DNA from: Populus alba
Taxonomy: Eukaryota > Streptophyta > Magnoliopsida > Malpighiales > Salicaceae
Length of the DNA stretch: 64,000 nucleotides
NCBI RefSeq assembly: GCF_005239225.2
Contig: NC_133300.1
Span: 4,183,875-4,247,874 of the forward strand
Direction of reading: 5' to 3'
Of the stretch, positions 11,246-23,471 are shown in pieces. Both the position numbers and the translations under genes were made by a program. How positions within the stretch are numbered: the stretch's first letter is position 1; every line of letters starts with the position of its first letter. Under the pieces are notes generated by a model. The model did not search any database, was not told the origin of the DNA, and was given only the letters and a program-made list of their open reading frames with translations.

Positions 11246-12246
11246 GAGTTGTGAATTGCAATTACCTTCATATTCTTACATTTGAATGAGTGAAGGTTTA
11301 AATTTTGGTATGTTTCGGGCCATGTAAAAGTGAGCTCACAGAAAAGATCTAAAGATTTCAATAATATCTTTGGTTTGCATCACAAGAAGACTATTATAAT
11401 GTCATGGTGGCTTTATCCATAGAATATCTGCCTTTTCAGAAATCAGATGGACAGGGATCTGGCATGCGTAATTAAACTCTTTGCATGCAACTTCATCATT
11501 TGTATGTCATATTGACATGTGCTGATTGATGGTATTTAAACCTAAGATGCACGCAATCTATGATTTGTTTCCATCATCTGGAGGTTGTTAACTTATAATA
11601 CTTGTATAACATGCAAAACCATTCAATGCCTTATCTCCAAATCTGTTCTCATGCTCGCCTTTCCTTTTCTAATACCAGTACTAGGGTTGTTCTTCCTTGT
11701 GTTAATTATTGCTTTCCTGTCAAATTCTATCTTGGTTGAGTATGCAAGTATTATCAATCACCACATTCTCGATCCTACTTCATAGTCCATGCTTTGGAAA
11801 ATTTTCCTCCTGATGAAAGTCCGTCATCAGTGTCCGTTCCCAAGACCATTTCCCTAATTTACAAAATCCGGTTACTCCAGAAATTGGCTATATTCCCACA
11901 CGTACCTTGTCTCAATAACTGCATCCAACTTATCCTGCGCCTCTTGTGCAATTAGTTAAAGATTGATTAAAGCTCTGAGATACTCTATAAAAGTGAAGTG
12001 CAGAAACTTCATGTGACAGATTTTTTAAGGCTCTCGTTTATTATCAAATTTCTCTTAAGAATTGTTCCAGATATTTCATTTCATGCATGTGATACTTTTG
12101 TCATGGTGCATCATAATCTATTCTTATAAAGTTATTTGCCTTGCTGGTTCTAAAATTATTAATTGGCATCCATTTTTCTTTTAACCAATCAATGTGGTCG
12201 AGCATTGAACTAACTGTTATCCTTTGATGAACTGTAATATTTGCAG
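11242..12246 (+). other. Probable intron splitting the stop codon of the EDR2-like gene
   Basis: Donor GTAAGAGT and acceptor 'taatatttgcag' bound 1005 bp. Joining TG (11240-11241) to A (12247) yields TGA directly after the two lysine codons. The downstream exon (12247 to perhaps 12530) would be purely 3' UTR. No convincing protein lies inside; the frame at 11585-11785 is a chance hydrophobic run. Confidence 0.55.
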
Positions 12247-14353
12247 ATGAATCAGATGTTCCTGGTGGACAGTGTATATGTGGGTGTTGGAGTTGCTTAA
12301 TCTAGAAGTCACAGAATGATTTAAGTGGTAACAAGTAGCCAATGTTCACTGCATTCAAGTGCTTGGTTGCTAGTCCTAGTCGTGCCATTTTATTCTTTCA
12401 ATTTGTTGTAGTTATGAATATACTATATGGGCGAGCAGTCAAAGAGTCATGTTATTTATTGGCAAGTATTAAAATTGTTGATAGCTTATTCTGATACATT
12501 TGTAATTCAAAAGTATTATTTCCACAAAAAGCTGAGTTGAATTTGCCAATTTCATTTCTGCTATTAACTTGGGGTTATGAGGAGATGATCGAGGCAGGAC
12601 AGTGTAGCCTTCCTTAGCAAGTTGGAATTGTTCCTCGATTAGCTTCAAGCTCTTCCACTGCCGCAGGCTGTGGTCCTAGTGGTTGGTACCTTGCTGTTTC
12701 TTGATCTAGACCTCTTGCATCTTATTATGGATTGCCTTTTCGTTGAGCTTGTTAAGTCCCTTTCCTGTGTAGTTGGTTGAGCTTGTTAAGCCCCTTTCCT
12801 GTGTAGTTGGCTGTAAACTTCATGGTAATACGGCAAAACTTGAAACTTTGTGTCAATTATTTTCGGGTATCAATGGCCATCTGCAGGAGCTACTGTCAGC
12901 GTCACCTTTGGTAGGGATGAAACATATCTCAGCTTTGATGTAATCTGTCTACTGTTGCCCGTTGGACTCCACACGTTACCTTCTTTCTGGCTTAATAGCT
13001 TAATATAAGGATTGGATTATGTTGATTGTTATCACTCTTGTGTCTAGTGGGGCTCAGGCAACGCAATCAAAGCAGTTTTAGCCACTATAGATGGCACTCA
13101 AAGATGATGAAGTATGCTGCCATTCTAGAGCTTTGAGGTTAGGTAAGCTCGGTCCAAAGATCTGAAACAGCTTATTAAATTTATGGTATTTTCGATTCTT
13201 TTAACCCAAGCAGTGCATAATCCAGCAGACAACAAAAATCAGCTGAACTAATTGTTCCATCAGGAAATACTTAAAATCTGAATGATAAGGCCATTCAACA
13301 ATGAGAATTCAAGGCTAGGACAACCGAGCAAAGTGATCTCCATGCAAAAAGAATCCATGAGAACCCGCAGGAGACCCTTAAACAATGACATTGATAGCAT
13401 TGAAGTCGAGTATATCCAATATAAACGATTGGAATAGCTGCCATCACTACATTCAGCAAGTGTTTTGTTTACCAGATCAAAACACGCCCCCGCCCCCTCC
13501 CCCTTTTTTTTGTTGCCAAAACCCGAGTGCTTCGTAAATGAATAATCCAAGAATTCATCAATCTCAGACTGAGAAATCGAAGGAAAGTCTCATTCCCAGC
13601 AATTTTTTTTGCCATAGCCAAGTAGGAAACAGTGCCTCCCCGATTCTAAATTGGATGCGACTTTGCATATGATGATTGATAGTGATCCGGAAACATCGTC
13701 CAAACAACCATTGTGTGCATAGATGCCCTAGCCATTAATTTATGCAATAAATAACTATAAGCATAGCATTCATCCAAAAGAAAAGAAAAGAAAACTTATG
13801 CATCACAGTCAAACAATGGTCAGAGTGCAAAATACAAGTTGAGAGTTGAGCGACAACTGATGCACAAAAGATTGAATACAAAAAAGCATGTTCAGTTTTT
13901 AAGCTTTATAGTTACATAGAACAGTAATATCTTCATTGCATTACAACGGATCTGTGAACAAGTTCCTTTTCATCATTCTTGAATAATATTGTGCCTAACA
14001 AAAAAGAAAATCACGAGATCAGAAGACCAAAGAATTTCAAAAGTAAGAAAAGCTGCAGTACAACAAACAAGGAACTAGAGGACAAAACAATGGCCGATAA
14101 TCTCAAACCACATTGGTCTACAACAACAAGCATTTACCATTCTAATAAATGACTGAATGCGAAAGCTGCACCTGTAAATCTGCAAGTCTACAGCAGAAAT
14201 GAGTGCCAGCTTGAGCTTTGATGGCCGGGAAGATGCGACAAATCCCAGTGTAAAAGTCCAGCTTGACAGAGCATACTTAAATAGTATCGAGATTTGACTC
14301 TTCAGAAAGTAAAGCCCCTAGTTAACAAATGGGGATAACATCTTTAACAGAAG
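12247..14353. other. 3' UTR and intergenic region
   Basis: The first few hundred bases are probably 3' UTR of the EDR2-like gene. At 12742-12775 and 12776-12809 a 34-base unit is tandemly duplicated with one difference. The last few hundred bases before 14354 are probably 3' UTR of the rhomboid gene. The frame at 13260-13550 (-) has no recognisable similarity. Confidence 0.6.
12742..12809. repeat. 34-bp direct tandem duplication
   Basis: 'gttgagcttgttaag' + 'tccctttcctgtgtagttg' is repeated immediately, with T changed to C at one position. Confidence 0.93.
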
Positions 14354-15163
14354 TTAAACGATTTCAACACCTTCAACTGGTAGTGCACTCATCTGCAATG
14401 TTCTACCAGTTCCAGGAAACCGCACAGAAGGCAGGGAAGGATCCATAACAGATTCAATCTCAATAAAATCAAAATCATAAGCACCTGACCGCTTCAAACT
14501 GACCACAGAAAAAAGCACAATCCATCCAAGCATTGATATTGCCCAGAAATTGTTCATCCCATGTATCAAACCCCATGCTATAGCATATCCAACAACAATT
14601 CCAGATAAATGGCCAAGAAAACTCGCTTGTGGAACAATAATTGATGTAAAAATCAATGACTCAAAAGGCGCAAAACTGATAGGAAGTGAAAGGAATCCAA
14701 AAAGATCCAACTTCGAGGATGGTTGCTTCACAGAAAGAATTGTCATCCACCCAAATACAACACAAGAGTACCCAACAGCCGTCACTCTCCGAAAATACTC
14801 TAATTTGAATCTTTGTATCAATATATGGTACATCCCCAGTACTAGTGCCCCAGACAATACGACTAACACAAGTGTGTAGTGAAGATAATAAGCCATTCCA
14901 AGGCCAATGTGCCCCAACTGTTCTACAACCCCTAGACTCCAAAGTGCGCTCATATTGAAAACAAGATGAATAACACTAATATGTGAAAAAGCAGAGGTAA
15001 TTATCCTCCAATGGTGCCCTTCAACTGCATTTTCATAACTTAATCCCACATGAGAGTACCCGATATTTTTCTTCTGTATATAAAACCATATAGCGCTACA
15101 TATTCCAATTATACAACTTGTAGCTGGTTTTTCCACAATCTCATAAAACAATGGCCTCCCCAT
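14354..15163 (-). CDS. RBL13: Rhomboid-like intramembrane serine protease, RBL13 type
   Basis: Intronless, 269 residues, with six or so hydrophobic segments. The family marks are present: [12 protein letters not shown] (residues 50-61, the L1-loop WR motif), HLVFNM (66-71), GYSCVVFGW (131-139) with the presumed catalytic Ser133, and GHLSG (184-188) with the presumed catalytic His185. The residue after the serine is Cys rather than the usual Gly. I recall the same block in the Arabidopsis RBL13 protein, so it looks lineage-typical rather than a defect, but activity cannot be assumed. The C-terminal tail (about 225-269) is hydrophilic. Rhomboids cut transmembrane segments of membrane proteins; the substrate and membrane here are unknown. 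The start codon is followed at once by the conserved [17 protein letters not shown] opening. Confidence 0.92.
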   Translation of the reverse strand: MGRPLFYEIVEKPATSCIIGICSAIWFYIQKKNIGYSHVGLSYENAVEGHHWRIITSAFSHISVIHLVFNMSALWSLGVVEQLGHIGLGMAYYLHYTLVLVVLSGALVLGMYHILIQRFKLEYFRRVTAVGYSCVVFGWMTILSVKQPSSKLDLFGFLSLPISFAPFESLIFTSIIVPQASFLGHLSGIVVGYAIAWGLIHGMNNFWAISMLGWIVLFSVVSLKRSGAYDFDFIEIESVMDPSLPSVRFPGTGRTLQMSALPVEGVEIV

Positions 15164-17232
15164 CTATGACAAAGCCCTTGTTCACTTCCTCTCTTAAAAA
15201 CCACAAGTTACTCAACAACGCAATACCAGATAGAGCTTTTCCACAACCAAAACATCCACCAAAGCTCCAAAAAAAGTGGGTTCTCCTCAGAGATCAAAAC
15301 TTTATAAGACAACACAAACCCTTTTCAAATCTATCAAATTTGAATAACCCCAAATGAAAATAACACCAAAAAACCTAAACTTTACACATCTAACCAATCC
15401 AACATGAATAAAAATCGGGATTTTCTATATAATCAAACACCAACCCTTTTCTCACACTTAATTCCTCATAAAGTACAAGTAAATTCTACACGCAAATCCC
15501 GGTAATGGTACTAAAGTTCTGAAATTCCTATTGCAAGAACAATAATAGAAAAGAAAGTTCAGATTTTGTACACCAAAAAGTAAGAGAACAAAAGAAATTT
15601 TTTAGAGAGATAATTTCGTCACCTTTTTGCTTCAAATTGATTGAGAAGTTGCTTGAGCTTTCTAGTTTTCTGTCTTTCTGGGTGTTTCTGTCTTTTGCAC
15701 AGGTGTCATGGTTTTGAAAGCTTATATATGGTACACACCTTTTGAACAGCAAGGAGACATGGCTCCCCTCATTGATGCTTGTCCCCTATGGCCCAAAGGT
15801 GGCAATCAAGGACAAATGACGTGTAGTTTGCATTGTGTGTTTGAACGACACATGACAAACGCACAAGTTGTGATTAGGAGCTATTTGCGAACGGACACTG
15901 ATGATGGACATTATGTGTTTTAGGTTTTGTTTTTTTTAGAAAAAAATAGTTGCTGTGTAATTAAGTAATGAGTATTTAAATAGTTACTCCAAATCTGATA
16001 GGGTTGGATATCCAAAATCTAAATCCATGTGAAACTAATGATTTGCCTAATAAAATATGATTTTTAACTTTATTTGAAGAGTAATTTTTTTCAATCTTTA
16101 GCTTTTATTATTACATTTGTCCACACTAATTCATAAATCAAGAAAAAAAAAATTAAAATACAAAAAAAAATCTAGATATCAGTAATATCTCTTCTAAAAA
16201 AATTTTAATTATAAATTGAATGATATTTTAGATCTAATACTAAAATAAATAAATAAAACATTTAATCCATTTAGATTAACTTGAGCCGACTTTTGAAATT
16301 CACGGGAATAATTTAAAAAAAAAAATTTAATTTTAATTTTAAATTAATTCAATATTAAAAAATAAAACCAATAAAAATTAATATTTTATTAAAAAGTCAT
16401 CTCAAATTAATTTTTTTAAACCAAACATAAAATAGTAAAATAAAAAAAAATCCCTACCACATGAGAATGGGCATTTAAACAAATAGCCCTGGTGCATGGG
16501 CTTTCCAACTCAGCCCATGGGTCTAAGTTTGTATTATTTTTTTTTAATTTTTTAAATGTCGTGAGTTTAATTTATTTATTATTGTTGAAAAATCTTTTTT
16601 AACCGTAGTTTCCCCAAAAAAGCTTAGCTTCTATTAATAATTCTAAGATGGTGTTAATAATTGGCATGTTTTTTGTTTTGAGCTGAATTCCTTTTTTCTA
16701 AAAGAAAAACCCCAAAAACCTTGAAGCATTTATAGTAAGATTAGACATTGGGTTAGGTAACACACGTACGGATTTATTTCTCAAGTTATCTTACGAAATT
16801 TAATTCAAGCAAAAACTACATAAAATGTGTGCGCTAGCACGTTATTTTTCGCATCTCATAAGGGACTCGACGATGCAAATCTATCTAAAAAAAGGTGTGC
16901 GCATAGCCTTGAAATTCACTTGGTAATTGCCCATATAATCGATCTCAGTAGCATGATTTATTTAAAAAATAATTATAATTTTTTAATATTTTAAATATGT
17001 ACTAATATCAACAATTAAATTTTTAAAAATTATTTTAATATATTTTTAAATAAAATAATACTTTAAGAAACACCATCTAAGTATCAATAACTCTCGAAGT
17101 CAAGCACACAGGAAGTATCTTCCCCGCTTTATTGATGTCGTTTACTACACTTGGCTAACGATAAGCCGTATCGAGAAAAAACACTTGATGGCAATAATAA
17201 AAATAAAATAAAAGGAAAATTACGATCATCAC
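15164..17232. other. Intergenic region: rhomboid 5' flank, then AT-rich sequence
   Basis: 15164 to about 15700 is the likely promoter and 5' UTR of the rhomboid gene. From 15.9 to 17.1 kb the sequence is AT-rich with MITE-like text near 16960-17090. No coding frame is convincing; 15151-15357 and 15708-15923 are open by chance. Confidence 0.6.
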
Positions 17233-17980
17233 TCACACCATTGCCGTTGACTCATCAACGAGAGGAACCAATTCTCCACCGCCAGCACCGCCGCCACCAG
17301 TCCTCTCCTCAACACAGAAATCCTCTCTAACCCACAAAACAGCATGAATCAAAACAATAGGAACTGTGGCTGCTAAGGTGATAACAAGATGCAAGCCAGC
17401 TTCTGTCGCTATGAGCTCTACCATAGTTGCAACAGCTATCAAGCCAAGCACCATACTCTTATAAATAATATTATGCAGCAAATGAAAATATGGAGGAAGG
17501 GCACGCAATAATAGCAGGTAAAGTGATGCAACATATGTCATGATCACCAAATAAACCAAAGAGACCTTGCGTTGTGGGATGAGGGTAATGAAGAGCACAA
17601 TCCACACAAAATGTGTGTAATACAACGCAAAGTGCCCTAAATTTCTTATAATTCTGAGAGAAGCTGCTTCTGGGCTTGTAGGGATGCTGAAGGGGCACAC
17701 TAGCCTGAACTCCGGTCGCTCGAAATCGTCACGGTTCTTTCCTGTCGAGTCCTCAGGATCGGCCGGCGAGGTTGGTGGTGACATGGTGCTTGGCCTCTGA
17801 ATGGTTCCATGACCAGCCATGGTTTGGTTTGATTAGAGAGAGATATGAAGCTTTATCAAGTATGTGGTGTGTTAGAGCTCAAGTGGTGTCCATGGTTTAG
17901 AGAAAGGAGAGATATATACGGTTCTGCAGTCAAGGAAGTAAAGTCTTGTGAGTTTACTTGGAAAGTTCATAGCAATTGAC
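17117..17980. repeat. Duplicated PRA1 block, copy 1
   Basis: Matches about 23472-24326 almost base for base, from 'atcttccccgctttatt' through the coding region to 'gaaagttcat'. Direct orientation. Confidence 0.88.
17233..17820 (-). CDS. PRA1-family (prenylated Rab acceptor) protein, copy 1
   Basis: Single exon, 195 residues. The N-terminal 35 residues are Pro/Ser/Asp-rich; then EFRLVCPF and SPEAASLRIIRNLGHFALYYTHF lead into paired hydrophobic hairpins at about residues 68-105 and 120-165, the PRA1 domain layout. The tail has DFCVEERTGGGG followed by an acidic VDESTAMV end. PRA1 proteins sit in ER, Golgi or endosomal membranes and bind prenylated Rab GTPases in vesicle traffic. The paralogue at 23586-24167 is nearly identical in the core, and both have about 115 bp of matching 3' flank and 155 bp of matching 5' flank, so the pair arose by recent duplication. 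Copy 1 has a two-residue longer glycine stretch near its C terminus. Confidence 0.88.
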   Translation of the reverse strand: MAGHGTIQRPSTMSPPTSPADPEDSTGKNRDDFERPEFRLVCPFSIPTSPEAASLRIIRNLGHFALYYTHFVWIVLFITLIPQRKVSLVYLVIMTYVASLYLLLLRALPPYFHLLHNIIYKSMVLGLIAVATMVELIATEAGLHLVITLAATVPIVLIHAVLWVREDFCVEERTGGGGAGGGELVPLVDESTAMV

Positions 17981-19499
17981 CCGTACATATTGCTTGGAGA
18001 ACGTTTACTTGTAAAAAACGAGAGATCGAAAAATATTTTCCATTTAATGTTTTCTTTTCTTTTCTTTTTTTAGGGGGAGGGGGAGGATTTTCTATATATT
18101 AAAAATAAAATGAAAAGAAGTATAAGTGGTTTGTTATAAAAGAAATTGAGCAAACTAGGGGAAAAAAATCATTGGTGGATGCCAACTAATTAATTTGAGA
18201 ATTAAAATTGATTGATAATTAACAGATTTGAAATTAAAAAAAGGAGATTCATTTGTTGCTTAAATAATTAATGGATAATTAATAGTTAAAATATAGTTTT
18301 ATTAAAAGATTAATAGGAAAAAAAAAAAAAGAGAGGAAGAAATCATACATGAGAAGACAAAGTAAATGGTGAAGTGGACTTGTGATGGATAAAATTGAAG
18401 TGACTTCTAAATTGGGGCTTACTCGTCAAGGTTTTACCTGGTCTTAATTTTTTATTTCTTTTTTTTTTTTAAGTTTAATTTCCTAGGTGCTCGATCAAGG
18501 ATACAGTGAGTGTTAAAATAATATTTATTCAATTTTATTTATTAAGAATAAAATAATATTTTTTAGTTTAACATATATATATTTTCTATGTTTTTATATT
18601 AATATTAAGCACTCATAATAAACATCATTAAAAATTCTAGTTTTCATTTTATATTTGATCTTAATTATTTTAACAATGATAATTTTTTTTTAATATTTGA
18701 TTCTTATATTACATGTTGAAATTCTGTAAAACGATATTGAATAGAAACTCGGTACCAAAATGTCTAATGGAGAGAAGTAAATATCAAAAACAATTTTTTC
18801 TTACAAATCCTCGAATTAAGATTCATGAAAAATGATTTATTACAAGTTTGTTTGTGTGTTTAAATTTTTTTAAAAAAAATAATTGAATATTTTTTATTTT
18901 AAATTATTTTTTTAATATTTTAAAATTATTTTAATGTGCTGATATTAAAAAAATTAAAAAATATTTTTTTTTATATATTTTTAAATAAAAATACTTTAAA
19001 AAATAATTACTACTACCATACTAAATATTGATTTACCTAATTTAGCTTAGGATTGAAGATATACTCAAGTGACTTATTGAAAACAATAATTGTAAGATGA
19101 AAATCGGTAGTTTTTTGAATTCTATGTATTTTTTTATTTTAATCATTTCCTTAAGGCAGTTCATGCTTTGAGAATTCTATGTAATTTAAAAAAAAAAAAT
19201 ACAGAAATTTATTTTAAAATCATGTTAAAGATAAATAGTTAATGTAAAATACTTGTCTTGGTTGCACCTTTTATTTTTAATTATCTTTTAATCTAATTAT
19301 AGTTGTATATATACTTAGTTTATACAATTATAAAATTATAATTCTTAAGTCGCGTTCACCTACAAAATCATTAACTAGCTATTCAAGGAATGCCTAGTTG
19401 ACGCAAAAGTGAGAATTTAATTAGACTATTAACAAGAACAAATTAAGAAGGAAATTCAATATCCTTTTTCTCACAAAGTATTGTTCAATGGAACAATAT

Positions 19500-20250
19500 C
19501 TTTTATTTTTATTTTTTTATTTTATTTTTAACATTATATTTATTGAGGATTGAGTTTTATATTTTATTTTGATTTATTTTTTATAAGAATATTTGAGTCT
19601 TGTAACTCGAGTCACGAGTCTTATGGGTTAATCCGGTTAACTCAAATTTTTTTGGTTTTTTTTTGTAATTTTTTTTTTAATTTCATCATTTATCATTTGT
19701 GTTGATTGAGAATTAAACTTTATAATTTTTTTTTAATTTTTTTTTCTATGAAGTTATCACAATCTTATGATTTGAGTTAAGGGTTTGGTAGGTTAACTGA
19801 GTTGACTCGAGTCTTTTTTCTGTTCTTTCTCTCTCTCTCAATTTCATCCTTTAATATTGTTGGATTCACTAAGAATTGAGCTTTACAATATGTTTTGATT
19901 TACTTTCTTTTGGGTTATTTTTGTCTCATGATTTGGGTTTGGTAGGCTAACCCGTGCTGGCTCGAGGTTTGTTTTTATTCTTTTTTAATTAATTTTTTTT
20001 CAGTTTTGTTTTTCAATATTTAGTTGATTGAGAATTAAGCTCTAATATATTTTTTGATTTGATTTCCATGAGGTTATCATAATTTCATGATCTGGCCATA
20101 GATTTTACATGTTAATTTGGGTTTACCCAAGTCAATCCAATTTGTTATTGTTTCAATATTTTTTAAAAGATATCATTTTGATTTTTTTTTTTAGTCAAAC
20201 TTTTTGTTTCTCAGTTGTGTAGGTCGTTTCTGGACTTACCAAGTTGATCA
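19500..20250. repeat. Second array of the degenerate dispersed repeat
   Basis: Four or five units with the same order of phrases as at 1.0-3.45 kb: 'gattgagaattaaactttat', 'tttgatttac', 'gggttat', 'ctcatgatttgggtt' and 'ggttaactgagttgactcga'. Confidence 0.7.
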
Positions 20251-21033
20251 GGTAACATCAGATTAAACTCTACATTGTTTAATGTTTTTTTTTTTTTGAA
20301 AACATGTTAGTAATGTTTGGATATTTTCTTTAAAAAATTAATCTGACTTGCAGCGTGACACAAGTAATATGATTTAGTATAATATCTATAAATTTTGAGG
20401 ATATCACAATATTGTGAAGTCTCATTTTACAAGTTTTTTGTACTAAAAAATAGAAGACACGGGTTAAAGAAAGATGGTGAAGACAATGCAATGAAGGAAT
20501 AAACAGGGAAAAATTAGACTATTGAAAGTAGGCTTATTTAAACCCTATAGAATAAACTAAAAATAAATAAAATAAAGAAATAACATAAATAATTCATAAT
20601 GTAAAATTTATTTCTCACCGTAATCATATGCCTTCAATAGAAACACAAATACATACATAATGTTGTCACCACTTTTCCAAATGTTTTCTTAAATTATTAG
20701 TAAAAAAAATTAAATTTTTAAAAAACACGAGTACTACCACATTTCCAAACTTTCTCTTAATCTTAAGAGTTAGTTTTCACCAAAATCTTAATCATTTGCG
20801 TTTCCTTTTTTTTTAAAAAAAAAAAAAAACTTTACCATGTCATAACCCTAAATTTTGACCCTTTTATTTTAATTATTATTATTATTTTATTTATTGAAAA
20901 TGATATAAAAAAAAATAATGATGAAAAAAAGTAAAAATAAAATAAATGAAGAGTGAATTAAAATTTGGGTTAAGGGCAACATGATTGGAAGTATAAAGAT
21001 TTAATTAAATTTTTGACTAGTTTCATTAAACAA

Positions 21034-21305
21034 ATCAAGGGTTTAATTGGAGAATTGATAAGTTTTGAGACTTAATTGAGCATGGAATTAATCTAATTGA
21101 TCCAATCAAGGGTTTTATTGGAGAATTGATAAGTTTTGAGACTTGATTAAGCTTGGAATTAATCTAATTAATCCAATCAAGGGTTTAATTGGAGAATCGA
21201 TAAGTTTTGAGACTTGATTAAGCTTGAAATTAATTTAATTAATCCAATCAAGGGTTTAATTGGAGAATTGACAAGTTTTAGACTTAATTGAGCTTGGAAT
21301 TAACT
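21034..21305. repeat. Four-unit 71-bp tandem repeat
   Basis: Units begin at 21034, 21105, 21176 and 21247 with 'atcaagggttt' and continue 'aattggagaattgataag', 'ttttgagacttgatta' and 'agcttggaattaatc'. Periodicity is exactly 71 for the first three steps. It lies in the U3-like part of the probable LTR. Confidence 0.9.
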
Positions 21306-21587
21306 TATTCAAGGACTTAATTGAAAAGATATTAAAGTTTGGGGTCATAATTGTAAGGGGGCAATTACAGTTTAAACAAGGGGCTTAATTACAAGACTGT
21401 CGAAACTGCACGGGTCAAAAACGTAAAATGGCCATATTTCACATCTCAAAATGACACCGTTTCAAGGGACATTGTTCATCTTCTTCAAACCAGAAACAAG
21501 CACTACACGATCCTCAGTCCCTCATTACTCATGCAAACGGTCGGTCACCTCATTATTTAAAGTTGACTGGATGGCATTCTCTGGTTC

Positions 21588-21595
21588 TATAAAAG
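21588..21595 (+). promoter_or_regulatory. TATA box of the probable LTR
   Basis: TATAAAAG in a locally GC-richer context ('ctggttc' before, 'ccagagatagacc' after), upstream of purine-rich transcribed-looking sequence. Confidence 0.4.
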
Positions 21596-22975
21596 CCAGA
21601 GATAGACCATGCACGCGAGAGAGGAAAAAGCCTCGAACGACAGGAAGAAAAACTGGGGAAAAAGGGCAGAACCGAGGGGCCAAAGGGAGGGGGGAAGAAA
21701 AAAAACACGAAAAAATAACAAAGAAACAGAGAAGGAGAGAAAAGCAGAGGAACGACACAGAGACGAGGATCAGCCCCACCATCATCTTTGTCCCTTCATC
21801 TCAAAACTGAAGGTGACATAATATAAAACTAGGAGCAAAGGAGATGCAAACTCAACCCAGTGGATGAAAGCGTAGAGACGAGAACGGCATTGACCATCAT
21901 CTTCATAGTCTTCAACAACCAGCCTCCAGAACCAGAGGCAGCCGAACAAAGAATCAGAAAAGAAAAGGGATGACATTAAGAACGTGGTAGAACCAGAGAC
22001 AGAGGACGAAAGACAAAGAAGAAAAAGCAGAGGACAGAGACAGAAGTGATATAGAGAGGGACAGAAGGAGAGGTAGAACGATAAGGAAACCAGGAAAAAA
22101 AAAAAAGCCAGAGAGAAAGAAGACCAGAAAAAGGAACAAAACAAACACAGGAGGAGAAAGTAGCATTAACCGGCCGGCCCTCCATTACTGTCATCACATC
22201 TTCAAGTGCAGCAACAGGTAAGCTGTGTTTCCCTCCCCCTTGATTTTAATTACAATGTTTCTGTAGCAGAAAAAAGGGGCCAGCCAGGTCGCTTGTCCAG
22301 CCCAGCTAAAAAAAAAATAGAAAAATAAACAAATAAAAAAGTTAAAAAAATAAAAATAAAATAAAATAAGTGTATGCATGAACAAAAATAATATAAATTT
22401 ATTGGCTTATTCACTGACCTTAGAGTCAGGAATAAAAATACAGGTTTAAATTTATATTATTTTTTATTCATTGTATTTTATTTTATTTAGCTAGAAAAAT
22501 AAAAAATATGTGCATGCGTAAAAATAAATTTATTTTATTTGTTTATTCACTAGCGTTAGAGTCATAATAAAAATATTGATCTAAATTTATAGCTACGTAA
22601 TATTTACCAACACTAGAGTTAAAAATATCCATAGTTGAATATTCACTAGCATCAGAGTCAGTCAGGAATATTATAAGCAAATTATTATAGCGTAGACTAA
22701 CAAATGTTTAGCAATTTAAGACAAAACCAGCAATGCAGTTTACCTCAAGCAGAACATTTAAGGGGTGATAATATCTTTCCTTTTACGTAACCAGTCTCGT
22801 ACCATAGAATCTTTGTTGATAAGTTATGGTTCCTAGTGACTATAATACTATGTGACGATTCCTTAAACAAGGTATTTTTCCCATCTAAAAATAGAATGCC
22901 AGAAATCCATTCTTTTCATAAAAGATTATTTGTTAAAGCAACCGCGATGTCAAGTGTGATAACCTTGCCTGCCAG

Positions 22976-23105
22976 TTAATTATTACGAGGAAAGATCAAC
23001 ATGTAATCAACAATTTAATTACTCTAGAAAGTCCTTATGATATAATTTTTTATAATTTTGCTGTCCAATTTCTTACAATTGGATTCTTGACATTTGAATG
23101 TTGAT
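22976..23105. repeat. Direct repeat X, copy 1
   Basis: 'tattacgaggaaagat', 'catgtaatcaacaattt', 'agaaagtccttatgatat', 'cttacaattggattcttg' and 'acatttgaatgttgat' recur in the same order at 24471-24604, beyond PRA1 copy 2. Confidence 0.88.
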
Positions 23106-23471
23106 ACACCATTAATTATGTTTTATATAAATCTCGTTCATCGTAGATTGGCTGTGGTTTTAATATTTAAAAGTTGATTCCTCCATCTCTACCCCACCTT
23201 TAGAAATTGAAATTGTCATAATCTTTTGACGAGCTTCTCCCTTTTAAGCATCCCCAAAAGTCATATAATTTCTTTTTATATAAATATATTAAAATAATAT
23301 ATTTTTAAAAAAATATTTTCAATATTATCATATCAAAATAATTTAAAATTATATAAAAACATTTAATTTAAAGTAAAATAAAAAATTTTCTAAAATACTT
23401 TTTAAACACGAAAAACAAATATACCTAATATATTCATAATTAAAGGAATTGTATTAAGTACAAACTATTAT

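Larger units (their letters stand above)
20838..22961 (+). mobile_element. Probable solo LTR or LTR fragment of a retrotransposon
   Basis: Begins TGTCATAACCC and ends 'gatgtcaagtgtgata', roughly inverted ends of the TG..CA kind with the last CA altered to TA. It contains a consensus promoter, TATAAAAG at 21588-21595, about 750 bp in, followed by a GC/purine-rich stretch, as in a U3-R-U5 arrangement. It has no coding domain for gag, protease, integrase or reverse transcriptase. Flanking five-base duplications are not clear (TACCA on the left, ACCTT on the right), so the boundaries are tentative. Confidence 0.45.

Noticed and set aside
13260..13550. 96-codon minus-strand frame
   Set aside because: No recognisable similarity; contains a homopolymer-derived Gly/Lys stretch and lies in presumed UTR or intergenic sequence.
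21451..22385. Several open frames on both strands rich in Lys/Arg/Glu or Phe/Leu/Ser
   Set aside because: They come from the purine-rich part of the probable LTR; low-complexity composition, no domain.
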